A stretch of 32,796 nt of DNA from Actinomycetospora sp. (GTDB taxonomy: Bacteria; Actinomycetota; Actinomycetes; Mycobacteriales; Pseudonocardiaceae). This document shows positions 1-7,752 of the stretch, piece by piece. Position numbers and translations under genes: made by a program. The stretch covers positions 1 through 32,796 of the forward strand of contig JAQSWW010000064.1 in the NCBI GenBank assembly GCA_029266415.1, read 5' to 3'. How positions within the stretch are numbered: the first letter of the stretch is position 1; the number at the start of each line of letters is the position of its first letter. The notes below the pieces were generated by a model. It ran no database searches, was not told where the DNA came from, and saw nothing but the letters and a program-made list of their open reading frames with translations.

Positions 1-11
1 GACGGGTCTTG

Positions 12-872
12 ATGGCAGTCGTCCCGGCGCCCATGCTGCGAGCCGTGTCCACACCCCCTCCGACGGCCGCGGACGACCTCGCCGCGCTGGAGGCGCTGAT
101 CGCCGGGGTCCCCGGCGCGGTGATCGCCTTCTCGGGCGGGGTCGACTCCTCGGTCGTGGCCGCTGCCGCGGCGCGGGTGCTGGGGGAGCGCGCGCTCGCG
201 GTCACGGCCGTCTCGCCGGCGCTGGCGTCGGGCGAGGTCGACGCCGCGGCCGCGGTGGCCGCCGCCGTCCCCGTCGCGCACCGTGTCGTGTCCGGCACCG
301 AGCTCGACCGCGAGGAGTACCGGCGCAACGGCCGCGACCGCTGCTACCACTGCAAGACCGACCTCTACGAGCGGCTGGCGGCCACGGCGCGCGCGGCCGG
401 CCACGGGGTGGTGCTCTCGGGCGCGAACGCCGACGACCTCGGGGACTGGCGGCCGGGCCTCGTCGCCGCTGCGGAGCACGGCGTCCGGCACCCGCTGGTC
501 GAGGCCGGGATGGGCAAGGCGCGCATCCGGGCGGTCGCCGCGCTCCTCGGTCTGCCCAGCGCGGCGAAGCCGGCGTCGCCCTGCCTCGCCTCCCGCATCC
601 CCTACGGCACCGCGGTCTCGGCGCCCGTCCTGGCGCAGGTCGACCGGGCCGAGGCCGCCCTGCACGCGCTCGGGTGGGCCGTCCTGCGGGTGCGCCACCA
701 CGGCGACCGGGGGCGGGTCCAGATCGCCGGCGACGAGCTCGGCCGCCTCGAGCTGCCGGGGGAGCGCGACGCCGTCGTCGCCGCGGTGCGGTCGGCGGGC
801 TACCGCGAGGTCGAGATCGACCCCCACCCGTTCCGCTCGGGCTCGCTGAACCTGGAGATCACGCCGGCGTGA
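12..872 (+). CDS. larE: LarE, ATP-dependent sacrificial sulfur transferase
   Basis: LarE AMPylates the carboxylates of the LarB product and inserts sulfur, giving the dithiolate ligand of the nickel-pincer nucleotide (NPN) cofactor. The PP-loop signature SGGVDSS lies at about residues 41-47, a CYHC pair at about 111-114 (NGRDRCYHCK), and the motif ASPCLASRIPYG places a cysteine at about 191, the position of the sulfur-donating Cys in the classical sacrificial enzyme. Length (286 aa) is normal for the family. The ATG at 12 is the first in-frame ATG, but the frame is open to the left edge and a TTG at 9 or a later GTG could be used, so the true start is not fixed. Its stop overlaps the larB GTG by 4 bp (GTGA), implying translational coupling. 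Family assignment is firm. Confidence 0.93.
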   Translation: MAVVPAPMLRAVSTPPPTAADDLAALEALIAGVPGAVIAFSGGVDSSVVAAAAARVLGERALAVTAVSPALASGEVDAAAAVAAAVPVAHRVVSGTELDREEYRRNGRDRCYHCKTDLYERLAATARAAGHGVVLSGANADDLGDWRPGLVAAAEHGVRHPLVEAGMGKARIRAVAALLGLPSAAKPASPCLASRIPYGTAVSAPVLAQVDRAEAALHALGWAVLRVRHHGDRGRVQIAGDELGRLELPGERDAVVAAVRSAGYREVEIDPHPFRSGSLNLEITPA

Positions 873-1540
873 GCGAGCCGCTCCCCGACGCCCTGCCCGA
901 CGGCGGGCGCCGCGCCCGCACCGGGATTCCCGAGATCGTGTTCGCCGAGGGCAAGCCGGCCGAGCGCACCCTGTCGCTGCTCGCCGACCTCCGTCGGCTC
1001 GACCCCGACGGCCCGGCCCTCGCCACCCGGTGCCCCGTGTCGGTCCTCGACGCCGCGCCGGACGCGTTCCCCGGCGAGGACGTGGCCGTCGACCGGGTCG
1101 GGCGCACCGTGACCGTCGGCGGCCTCCCGCCGGGCGACGGCGACGTCGTCGTCCTCACCGCCGGCACCACCGACCTGCCGGTCGCCCGCGAGTGCGCCGC
1201 GACCCTCGCGGCGCTCGGCGTCGGGGCGCGCCTGCTGCCCGACGTCGGCGTCGCCGGGCTGCACCGCCTCCTCTCCCGCCTCGAGGACGTCCGCCGCGCC
1301 GACGTCGTGGTGGTCGTCGCCGGCATGGACGGCGCGCTCCCCGGGGTCGTGGCCGGGCTCGTGTCCGCGCCGGTGATCGGGGTGCCGAGCAGCGTGGGCT
1401 ACGGCGTCGCCGCCGAGGGCCGCGCGGCGCTCACGACGATGCTCGCCGCCTGCAGCCCCGGCGTGGTCGTGGTCAACATCGACAACGGGGTCGGCGCCGC
1501 CGCGCACGCGGCGAAGGTGCTCGGGGTGCGTCGTGGCTGA
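869..1540 (+). CDS. larB: LarB, NaAD carboxylase/hydrolase of NPN cofactor synthesis
   Basis: LarB carboxylates the pyridinium ring of nicotinic acid adenine dinucleotide and hydrolyses the phosphoanhydride, giving the dicarboxylated mononucleotide used by LarE. The 223-aa protein has the expected PurE-like (AIR carboxylase) C-terminal half, with VVVLTAGTTDLPVA, VVVAGMDGALPGVVAG and APVIGVPSSVGYG blocks in order. The N-terminal part (GIPEIVFAEGKPAERT) also matches the family. The GTG at 869 was chosen because it sits in a 4-bp GTGA overlap with the larE stop; upstream frame extension is a shadow inside larE. The gene overlaps larC by 8 bp, so larE-larB-larC form one tightly coupled operon. 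Confidence 0.93.
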   Translation: MSEPLPDALPDGGRRARTGIPEIVFAEGKPAERTLSLLADLRRLDPDGPALATRCPVSVLDAAPDAFPGEDVAVDRVGRTVTVGGLPPGDGDVVVLTAGTTDLPVARECAATLAALGVGARLLPDVGVAGLHRLLSRLEDVRRADVVVVVAGMDGALPGVVAGLVSAPVIGVPSSVGYGVAAEGRAALTTMLAACSPGVVVVNIDNGVGAAAHAAKVLGVRRG

Positions 1541-2759
1541 GCTCGCACCGGTCGCCTACGTCGACGCCACCGGGGGCGTCGCCGGCGACATGCTCCTCGG
1601 CGCCCTGCTCGACGCGGGCGCGGACCTCGACCGGGTGCGCGACGCCGTCGCCTCGCTGGGCGTCCCCGGCCTGACGGTCGACGTGCACCGGGAGCGGCGC
1701 GGGGGCTTCGCCTGCCTGCGCGTCGTCGTGGGGACGCCGGCCGCGGCGGACCGCGAGCGCCGGCTCGCCGACGTCCTCGAGCGCGTCGGGGCCGCGCGCC
1801 TGGACCCCGCCGCGCGCCGGTTCGCCGCCGATGTGTTCGCGCTGCTGGCTCGGGCCGAGGCCGCGGTCCACGGCACGACGCCCGAGGAGGTCCACTTCCA
1901 CGAGGTGGGGGCGTTCGACGCGCTGGCCGACGTGGTCGGCGTCGCCGCCGCGGCCGCGTCGGTGGGCCTCCTCGACCCGGGCGCCGCGACGTGGTGCTCG
2001 CCGCTCGCCGTCGGTCACGGGACGGTCCGCAGCGCCCACGGGCGCCTGCCGGTCCCGGCGCCGGCCGTGCTGCGGATCGCGGCCGACGCCGGCCTGGAGC
2101 TCGCGGGCGGCCACCTCGAGGGCGAGCGCACGACGCCCACCGGTGCCGCGCTGCTCGCCGTCCTCGCGAGGTCCGGGGTGCTGCCGGACATGCGGGCCAC
2201 CGGCGTCGGCGTCGGCGGTGGCCGGCGCGACCCGGCCGACCGCCCCAACACCACCCGGGTCGTGCTCGGACGGGCGGCGGGCGCTGCGGACCACCGGGGT
2301 CGCGACGAGGTCCTGGTCGTCGAGGCCACCGTCGACGACCTCGACCCGCGGCTGTGGCCCTCGGTCCTGGCCGCCGTCCGCGCCGCGGGTGCATGGGACT
2401 GCTGGACGACGTCCGTGGTCGGCCGGCACGGCCGTCCCGGTCAGGTGCTCTCGGCGCTCTGCCCCGACGCCGCCCGGGACGCCGTGGTCCAGGCGGTGTT
2501 CCGGCACACCAGCACCTTCGGCGTCCGGTGGTCGCGCTGGGAGCGGGCGACCGCGCGCCGCCGGTCGGTCCGCGTCGAGGTCGGGCCCCCCGGCTCGACC
2601 CGGGAGGTGACGGTGAAGGTCGCCGACGACCCGGACGCGCCCGGGGACCTGCCCGTCGCGACCCCCGAGCTGGTCGAGGCCGAGGCGGCGGCGGCCGCGC
2701 TCGGGTGGCCGGTCCGCGCGGTGTGCGAGGCGGCGCTGGCGGCGTTCAGGAGCTCCTGA
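1533..2759 (+). CDS. larC: LarC, nickel insertase for NPN cofactor
   Basis: LarC is the CTP-dependent nickel insertase (cyclometallase) completing the NPN cofactor used by lactate racemase and other LarA-family racemases. The N-terminus YVDATGGVAGDMLLGALLDAG (starting near residue 9) and the later HEVGAFDALADVVG and TPTGAALLAVL blocks are family hallmarks. The 408-aa ORF is continuous, unlike Lactiplantibacillus plantarum where larC1/larC2 are joined by a programmed frameshift. The gene ends ...AFRSS-stop inside a 22-bp palindrome shared with the convergent OsmC-like gene. No larA is visible downstream, so the client enzyme must be elsewhere or the cofactor serves something in the neighbouring cluster (inference only). 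Confidence 0.93.
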   Translation: MAELAPVAYVDATGGVAGDMLLGALLDAGADLDRVRDAVASLGVPGLTVDVHRERRGGFACLRVVVGTPAAADRERRLADVLERVGAARLDPAARRFAADVFALLARAEAAVHGTTPEEVHFHEVGAFDALADVVGVAAAAASVGLLDPGAATWCSPLAVGHGTVRSAHGRLPVPAPAVLRIAADAGLELAGGHLEGERTTPTGAALLAVLARSGVLPDMRATGVGVGGGRRDPADRPNTTRVVLGRAAGAADHRGRDEVLVVEATVDDLDPRLWPSVLAAVRAAGAWDCWTTSVVGRHGRPGQVLSALCPDAARDAVVQAVFRHTSTFGVRWSRWERATARRRSVRVEVGPPGSTREVTVKVADDPDAPGDLPVATPELVEAEAAAAALGWPVRAVCEAALAAFRSS

Positions 2760-2763
2760 ACGC
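2742..2763. terminator. 22-bp perfect palindrome at convergent gene ends
   Basis: Arms GCGTTCAGGAG and CTCCTGAACGC abut to give a perfect 22-bp palindrome spanning the stop codons of larC (2757-2759) and of the OsmC-like gene on the other strand (2746-2748). As RNA it can fold into a hairpin of about 9 bp with a 4-nt loop from either strand. There is no U-tract, so a bidirectional terminator or RNA 3'-end stabiliser is plausible but unproven; a protein-binding site is the alternative. Because of the symmetry both proteins end in the same peptide AFRSS. Confidence 0.5.
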
Positions 2764-3138
2764 GATCTCCGGGCCCTGCCGGAGGGTGTTGGTGACGTAG
2801 CAGACCCGCTCCGCGACGGTGATCAGCCGCTCGAGCTCCTCGCCGCGGGGCGCGTCGGCGTGCACGGTGACCCGCAGCGCCGCGAACCGCGGCCCGTCGT
2901 AGGTGCCCGTCGCGTCGACCCGCAGGCCGCGCAGCTCGATGCCGCGCTTGGTGGCGCTGTGCGACAGCGCGAGCGTGAAGCACGAGGCGATCGAGGCCAG
3001 GAAGAGCTCGGTGGGCTGAGGGCCCTGGTCGGTGCCGCCGGCCGAGACCGGTTCGTCGACGGTGATGGGGAACCCGCCGGCGTCGACGGTGCAGCGCATC
3101 GCCTCCTCCCACACGGCCGACACGGTGCGCTCAGCCAC
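2746..3138 (-). CDS. OsmC/Ohr-family thiol peroxidase-like protein
   Basis: The 130-aa protein has the OsmC fold signature with the two conserved cysteines: ASIASCFTLALSHSATKRGI (Cys at about 53) and AERVCYVTNTL (Cys at about 113), as in OsmC/YhfA proteins that reduce organic hydroperoxides or other activated sulfur/oxygen species in the cytoplasm. The GTG at 3138 is preferred over an ATG 30 bp upstream: GGAG stands 6 nt before it, whereas the upstream start adds an odd Cys-rich leader (MLQRCC). It converges on larC through a palindrome and is divergent from the 135-aa gene at 3221. A specific substrate cannot be named. Confidence 0.85.
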   Translation of the reverse strand: MAERTVSAVWEEAMRCTVDAGGFPITVDEPVSAGGTDQGPQPTELFLASIASCFTLALSHSATKRGIELRGLRVDATGTYDGPRFAALRVTVHADAPRGEELERLITVAERVCYVTNTLRQGPEIAFRSS

Positions 3139-3149
3139 GGGACGCTCCG

Positions 3150-3167
3150 TGCAACACCGCTGCAACA
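3150..3167. promoter_or_regulatory. Direct repeat in divergent promoter region
   Basis: TGCAACA occurs at 3150-3156 and again at 3161-3167, an 11-bp period (one helical turn), between the start of the OsmC-like gene (3138) and the 135-aa gene (3221). The spacing fits a regulator binding one DNA face, but with only two copies and no known regulator this is weak. The regulon element of the central cluster is absent here. Confidence 0.25.
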
Positions 3168-3220
3168 TCGTCGGGAACAGTGGTCGCCGTCACGTTGGCC
3201 CCGACGAGGTGGAGCAGCCG

Positions 3221-3628
3221 ATGAGCATCGACAGCACGGTGCACCCGGTGGTCGTCCCGCTGGCGGGCCGGCCGCCCGCCGGGCCCGACGGGTGCCGGCC
3301 GGAACGCCGCCTGCGCGTCCACCACGATCGGCTGCTGCGGATCGAGGACGACCCCGACGAGCTCGTCGAGCTCCTCGAGCTGGCCGTCACCTGGGGCGAG
3401 CTCGACTGGTCGGAGGCCGGGGTGGTCCCGCCGGAGGCGTGGATCGACTTCGCCGCCGGCCACCGCTGGCGGTGCCCCGAGCGCGTGCAGCGGCTGTTCT
3501 CGCTGGCCGCGGACATCGCGCTGCGCGGGCCGCACCGCCTGCCCGCCCCTGGCCCGGCGCCGTGCTCCGCGACGGCCGCGGCCCGCCTCGGGCTCGCCGA
3601 CGCCGACCTGTTCGCGGGTGAGCTCTGA
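3221..3628 (+). CDS. Hypothetical protein, 135 aa
   Basis: I do not recognise the family. The ATG at 3221 is preceded by GAGGTGGAG and begins MSIDSTVHPV; longer in-frame readings run into the OsmC promoter region. The middle (RIEDDPDELVELLELAVTWGELDWSEAG) is acidic and looks helical, followed by PPEAWIDFAAGHRWRCPERVQRLFSLAADIAL. There is no signal peptide, membrane segment or metal motif (three scattered Cys). It lies between the divergent OsmC-like gene and the convergent AIR-synthase-like gene, so it may be a single-gene unit. Codon use and amphipathic pattern support a real gene, but function is unknown. Confidence 0.6.
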   Translation: MSIDSTVHPVVVPLAGRPPAGPDGCRPERRLRVHHDRLLRIEDDPDELVELLELAVTWGELDWSEAGVVPPEAWIDFAAGHRWRCPERVQRLFSLAADIALRGPHRLPAPGPAPCSATAAARLGLADADLFAGEL

Positions 3629-3669
3629 GTCGGCTCCCCGTCCGTCGCCCGGGCCGCCGTCCCGCGCCC

Positions 3670-4641
3670 TCACCGCGCGGTCCGCGGCAGGCGCGTGACC
3701 GCACGGTGGGTCAGGTCGTAGGCGGTCGCCGTCGCCCCGCCGCGGCGCAGCCCGATGCGCCCGGTGTCGTCGATCCGCCCGACGACGGCGGCCTCGAGGT
3801 CGCGCTCGCGGAACGCCGCGAGCACCTCGTCCTCGCGGCCGTCCGGGACGCACAGCAGGAAGCCGAAGCTGGGGAAGCACGTGAGCCACGCGGCCGGCGC
3901 CACGTCGCGGGGTGTCGGCAGGATGTCGAGGTCCACCTCCACGCCGAACGTGCCCCATTCCAGGAGCATCGCCAGCGACCCGACCAGGCCGGCCATGCTG
4001 ATGTCCTTCGCCGCGACGCATGCGCCGGTGCGCGCGAGCGCGGGGAGCACCCGGACGTCGTCCGCGCACCGGGTGCCGCGCTGCTCGAAGGCGGGGAAGA
4101 ACGGGAAGTCCGCGCGCATCGCGCCGTCGGTGGCCGCGGCGACGACGAGGCTCTGACCCGCCGCCACGCGCGTCATCGACAGCGGCGCGTCGACCTCGCC
4201 GAGGCCGAACGCGGAGATCGAGGGCTCACCGTCGTGGCGGGTGAGGTGGCCGCCGACGATCGGCACCCGGTACAGCCGGGAGGCGTGGCGCATCCCCTCG
4301 AGGGCGGCCCGCGCGGTGGCCTCGGAGGCCGCCACGGTGTTGACGATCCCGAGCGGCAGCGCGCCCATCGCCACGACGTCGTTGACGTTGGCGAGCACGG
4401 CGGCGAAGCCCGCGCCCCACGGGTCGCGGGCGACGAACGGCGGCCACAGCGCCTCCCCGCACGCCACCACGGCGCCGGTCGAGGTGGTGACGACGGCGCC
4501 GTCGTCGCCGGGCCCGCTGGTCCAGTCGGTGTCCCCGAGGACCTCGCCGACCAGCCCGATGTCCGTCTTCGCCAGCAGCCCGGGGTGGGCTACGACGGCC
4601 CGGACGATCTCCTCCAGCTCGCTCGTCACGACTCCGCCCAC
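3670..4641 (-). CDS. AIR synthase-like protein of the Nit1C cluster (Sll0787 type)
   Basis: A PurM/ThiL-superfamily ATP-binding protein of 323 aa: GPGDDGAVV near residue 45, NVNDVVAMGALPLG near 90, VGGHLTRHDGEP near 150 and KDISMAGLVGSLAMLLEWG further on are the usual blocks. Such proteins phosphorylate or ATP-activate small substrates; the AIR-synthase-like subgroup is a standing member of Nit1C nitrilase clusters with the radical SAM, GNAT and MSMEG_0572 genes, all found in this window. The GTG at 4641 is chosen because AGGAGG (4648-4653 on the plus strand as CCTCCT) lies 6 nt upstream; an ATG at 4680 would sit inside the promoter element. It is divergent from the ComA-like operon and shares its regulatory element. 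Substrate unknown. Confidence 0.82.
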   Translation of the reverse strand: MGGVVTSELEEIVRAVVAHPGLLAKTDIGLVGEVLGDTDWTSGPGDDGAVVTTSTGAVVACGEALWPPFVARDPWGAGFAAVLANVNDVVAMGALPLGIVNTVAASEATARAALEGMRHASRLYRVPIVGGHLTRHDGEPSISAFGLGEVDAPLSMTRVAAGQSLVVAAATDGAMRADFPFFPAFEQRGTRCADDVRVLPALARTGACVAAKDISMAGLVGSLAMLLEWGTFGVEVDLDILPTPRDVAPAAWLTCFPSFGFLLCVPDGREDEVLAAFRERDLEAAVVGRIDDTGRIGLRRGGATATAYDLTHRAVTRLPRTAR

Positions 4642-4665
4642 GCGGGACCTCCTCTGTCGTCTCGC

Positions 4666-4687
4666 ATCGTAGGCGTACATCTACTAT
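4666..4687. promoter_or_regulatory. Shared regulon element, copy 1 (AIR synthase / ComA promoter)
   Basis: Read on the minus strand the element is ATAGTAGATG (4687-4678), 6 nt, then TACGAT (4671-4666). The 10-mer is identical to the copy at 20765 and the whole pattern recurs at 13059. It lies in an AT-rich island in otherwise very GC-rich DNA, between the divergent starts 4641 and 4707. TACGAT may be the -10 of the leftward gene, and TACTAT (4682-4687, plus strand) that of the rightward operon. The outer bases also make ACAT-N5-ATGT (4677-4689), so an operator overlapping two -10 boxes is plausible. Confidence 0.65.
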
Positions 4688-4706
4688 GTGATCTAGCATC
4701 GGTGCC

Positions 4707-5495
4707 ATGGGTCCCGCGAGCTTCCTGACGCTGCCGCCCCGGCCGTCCAAGCCCCGCTCGACCGGGCTCACACACGTCCTCGACCCGGGCGTGACGCCCG
4801 CGCAGGCCGCCGACGTCCTGGACGGGGCGGCCCCGCACGTCGACATCTGGAAGACCGGGTGGGGCACCGCCTACGTGGACCCGCGGATCGGGGAGAAGCT
4901 GGCGGTGCTCGCGGCCCACGACGTGGCGTCCTGCCTCGGGGGCACCCTGCTCGAGATCGCGTGGGCGCAGGGTGCGGCCGAGGCGTGCCTGGCGTGGGCG
5001 CACGCGACGGGCTTCACCCACGTCGAGGTGTCGCGGGGCACCGTGCCGATGTCCCTCGACGCGAAGCACGAGCTGGTCCGGCGTGCCGCCGACCGCTTCG
5101 TCGTGCTCACCGAGGTGGGCGCCAAGGACCCGGACCAGCGGTACACGCTCGCGCAGTGGGGCGACGAGGCGGGGCGGGACCGCGCGGCGGGCGCCGCCTT
5201 CGTGGTCGCCGAGGGCCGGCAGAGCGGCACCGTCGGCATCTACGACGCCGACGGGTCGGTGCGCGAGGACGTGGTGGGCGCGGTCGTGGACGCCGTGGGG
5301 CTCCACCGCGTCGTGTTCGAGGCGCCCCGGGCCGGGCAGCAGGCGTTCTTCGTCCGACGGTTCGGTCCCGACGTGAACCTGGGCAACGTCGCCCTCGACG
5401 AGGTCCTGTCGGTCGAGACGCTGCGTCTGGGCCTGCGCTCGGACACCGCCGGCGTGACCGTCCCCGACGTCGACGCCGTCGAGTCCGTCCGGTGA
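4707..5495 (+). CDS. ComA-like phosphosulfolactate synthase
   Basis: Members add sulfite to phosphoenolpyruvate to form (R)-phosphosulfolactate, first step of coenzyme M synthesis in methanogens (ComA) and in bacteria (XcbB). The 262-aa TIM-barrel protein keeps the family blocks: DIWKTGWGTAYVD with the active-site Lys at 49, GGTLLEIA at 78-85, HVEVSRGTVPM at 105-115, LTEVGAKDPD at 134-143 and FEAPRAGQQAFFVRRFG followed by VNLGNVALDEV. There is no Shine-Dalgarno sequence before the ATG, which lies only 20 nt from the putative -10, so a very short or leaderless transcript is likely. First gene of a seven-gene operon; its stop overlaps the next GTG by 4 bp. Family is firm; whether the end product is CoM itself is inferred. 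Confidence 0.87.
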   Translation: MGPASFLTLPPRPSKPRSTGLTHVLDPGVTPAQAADVLDGAAPHVDIWKTGWGTAYVDPRIGEKLAVLAAHDVASCLGGTLLEIAWAQGAAEACLAWAHATGFTHVEVSRGTVPMSLDAKHELVRRAADRFVVLTEVGAKDPDQRYTLAQWGDEAGRDRAAGAAFVVAEGRQSGTVGIYDADGSVREDVVGAVVDAVGLHRVVFEAPRAGQQAFFVRRFGPDVNLGNVALDEVLSVETLRLGLRSDTAGVTVPDVDAVESVR

Positions 5496-6439
5496 CCCGC
5501 CGTGCCGGCCCCTGGGCCAACCGCATCCCCGGGCGGTACCGCGGTGTCGCCGTGGCGCGGTACGACGGGGCCCGGGACGAGGACTGGGACGAGGCGTCGC
5601 TGCGCGCGCACTTCCTCGGGCGCGAGGCGTACTGGAAGACGCGGTTCCTCGTGGTGCGCCCGCACGACGACGCCGACGCCCGCACGGCGCTGCTCGCCGT
5701 GGCGCGCGATCCCGGCGACGCGCTGTTCAGCCCGATCACGGACGTGGAGCTGCTCGCGGGCCCGGACGCGTGCGCGTTCGTGCACCGGCCCGAGGTCGAC
5801 ACCGCGATCCCGTCGGCGCTCGCCGCGGTCGCGGTCGGGGTCCCGGTGCGCGCGGTCGTCGTGCAGGGCCGCTACGAGCACGTCAACTTCGTCGTCGACG
5901 CCGACCCGCTGCGCGTCGTGGTGCGCGAGGTCGTGCCGCCGCACCCGGCGAAGCTCGTCGACCAGGCCCGGCGCGTCGTGGACGTCACCGAGGAGCTGCG
6001 CCCGCTGCACCTCCAGAGCGAGGTCGTCGACCTCGCCGACCTGGCCCGCCGCGCGCCCGCGTCCCACTACCTGCTGCCGTGCCGCGGCGGGGGCAGTGAG
6101 GTCCCCGGAGCCGCCGTGTCCTACCTCGACGAGCGGCCGGAGCCGGCCGACTGGACCTTGCTGGGCTGCGAGCGCTCGCGGCAGATCCACCGCTGGTTCT
6201 ACGGCCACGACGCACCGCGGGTCGACCTCTGCCCCAAGGTCGACCCCGCCGCCGCCGGGCCGGGGGCGCTGCTGACGAAGTGCTGTCTGCAGCAGGAGGA
6301 GCTCGACGAGGGCGTCGCGACGGGACCGGACGGCGAGACGACGTGGGTGTCGGTGCCCTGGGGTGCCTCGCTGGACCACGTCCGCGAGGCGCTGCGCCGC
6401 CTCGCCGAGCGGGGGGCGCCGCCGTGGTCACCCGCCTGA
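5492..6439 (+). CDS. Unrecognised Cys-containing protein in CoM-like operon
   Basis: A 315-aa cytoplasmic protein I cannot assign with confidence. The N-terminal two thirds (PGRYRGVAVARYDG..., VPVRAVVVQGRYEHVNFVVD, VREVVPPHPAKLVDQARRV) look like a compact alpha/beta domain. The C-terminal third carries a regular cysteine series: HYLLPCRGGG (Cys197), LLGCERSRQIH (226), DLCPKVD (247) and LTKCCLQQEE (264-265), plus His at 192 and 233, suggesting a metal or Fe-S site or redox-active thiols. The GTG at 5492 forms a GTGA overlap with the ComA stop, and the end overlaps the next gene by 16 bp. Position inside the biosynthetic operon makes it a candidate for the sulfur-transfer or reduction step, but that is inference. 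Confidence 0.8.
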   Translation: MTRRAGPWANRIPGRYRGVAVARYDGARDEDWDEASLRAHFLGREAYWKTRFLVVRPHDDADARTALLAVARDPGDALFSPITDVELLAGPDACAFVHRPEVDTAIPSALAAVAVGVPVRAVVVQGRYEHVNFVVDADPLRVVVREVVPPHPAKLVDQARRVVDVTEELRPLHLQSEVVDLADLARRAPASHYLLPCRGGGSEVPGAAVSYLDERPEPADWTLLGCERSRQIHRWFYGHDAPRVDLCPKVDPAAAGPGALLTKCCLQQEELDEGVATGPDGETTWVSVPWGASLDHVREALRRLAERGAPPWSPA

Positions 6440-7752
6440 CCGACTCCCCGGTCTACGCCCACCTGTGGTCGACCCCGGAGCTGGAGGGGGTGTTCTCCGA
6501 GACCGCGCGCTGGCAGGCCTGGCTCGACGTGCTGGTCGCGCTGGCCCGGGTGCAGGCCCGCCACGGCCTCGTCCCGCCCGCGGCCGCCGAGCAGATCGCC
6601 GGTGCCGCGCGCGCCGAGCACCTCGACCTCGACCGGGTCGCGGCCGGCACCCGCTCGACCTCGCACTCGACGCTCGGCCTCATCCGCGAGCTCCAGCGGA
6701 TCCTGCCGGAGTCGGCGCGCGAGCACGTCTACGTCGGCGCGACCGTGCAGGACGTCAGCGACACCTGGTTCGGCCTGGTGATGCGCGACGTCGGGGCGCT
6801 GGTGCGCCACGAGGTGCGGGCGCTCGAGGCGGCCGCGCTGACCCTCGCGGCGACCCACCGCGACACGCTCATGGTCGGGCGCACCCACGGCCAGCCGGGC
6901 GCCCCGATCACCTTCGGGCTCAAGGCGGCGTCGTGGGCCGACGAGTTGGGCCGCCACGTCGACCGCCTGCGCGAGGGCGCCCCGCGCTGGGCGGTCGGCC
7001 AGCTGGCCGGCGCGGTGGGCGCCCTCGCGTTCCACGACACCGCCGTCGATCCCCTGGCCCTGCGGCGGGACTTCTGCGCCGAGCTCGGGCTGGGCGACCC
7101 CGGCGCCTCCTGGCTGACCAGCCGCGACCGGGTCGCCGAGTTCGGCCACGTCCTGGCGCTGGTCGGCGGGACGCTCGCCCGCATCGGCGGCGAGGTCTAC
7201 GAGCTCGCCCGCCCCGAGATCGGCGAGCTGGCCGAGCCGACCACGGCCACAGCGGTCGGCAGCATCACGATGCCGCACAAGCGCAACCCCGAGGTCAGCG
7301 AGCACCTCGACACCCTGGCGCGGCTGGCCCGCTCGTCGGCGGGCGTGCTGCTCGAGGGCACGGTCGTCAGCCACGAGCGCGACGGCCGTGGCTGGAAGGC
7401 CGAGTGGGTCGCCCTGCCCGAGGTCTGCCTGCTCACCGGGACGGCGCTGCGGCTGGCGCGGGGGCTGCTCGACGGGCTCGAGGTCCACGTCGACGCGATG
7501 GCGGCGAACCTCGACCGCTTCGGCGACCGGCTCGCCTCCGAACGGGTGCTCGCGGGCCTGTCCGGACGCCTCGGCAAGCACGCCGCGCAGGCCCTGTTGC
7601 AGGAGGTGCTCGCCGCCGGGGAGGACGTGGCCACCGCACTCGCGGCGCGGGGGGTGGCGACACCCGACGAGGTGCGCGGGTGGACGGCGCGGGACGCCGT
7701 GGCCACCGCGGGACGGATGGTCGACGACGTGCTCGCCCGGGCCCGGCCGTGA
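6424..7752 (+). CDS. Aspartase/fumarase-superfamily lyase, adenylosuccinate lyase-like
   Basis: A 442-aa enzyme of the aspartase/fumarase superfamily, closest in motif pattern to adenylosuccinate lyase and 3-carboxymuconate cycloisomerase. Seen: RSTSHSTLGL (His81), VGATVQDVSDT, GRTHGQPGAPITFG with the catalytic-type His155, and the signature loop GSITMPHKRNPEVSEHL at 279-295, retaining the first Ser (280) but with Ile instead of the second Ser of the usual GSS. In the established bacterial coenzyme M pathway a superfamily member eliminates phosphate from phosphosulfolactate to give sulfoacrylate; this gene is a good candidate for that role beside the ComA-like gene. A true purB is unlikely given the operon context. 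GTG at 6424 is the only suitable start. Confidence 0.85.
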   Translation: MVTRLTDSPVYAHLWSTPELEGVFSETARWQAWLDVLVALARVQARHGLVPPAAAEQIAGAARAEHLDLDRVAAGTRSTSHSTLGLIRELQRILPESAREHVYVGATVQDVSDTWFGLVMRDVGALVRHEVRALEAAALTLAATHRDTLMVGRTHGQPGAPITFGLKAASWADELGRHVDRLREGAPRWAVGQLAGAVGALAFHDTAVDPLALRRDFCAELGLGDPGASWLTSRDRVAEFGHVLALVGGTLARIGGEVYELARPEIGELAEPTTATAVGSITMPHKRNPEVSEHLDTLARLARSSAGVLLEGTVVSHERDGRGWKAEWVALPEVCLLTGTALRLARGLLDGLEVHVDAMAANLDRFGDRLASERVLAGLSGRLGKHAAQALLQEVLAAGEDVATALAARGVATPDEVRGWTARDAVATAGRMVDDVLARARP

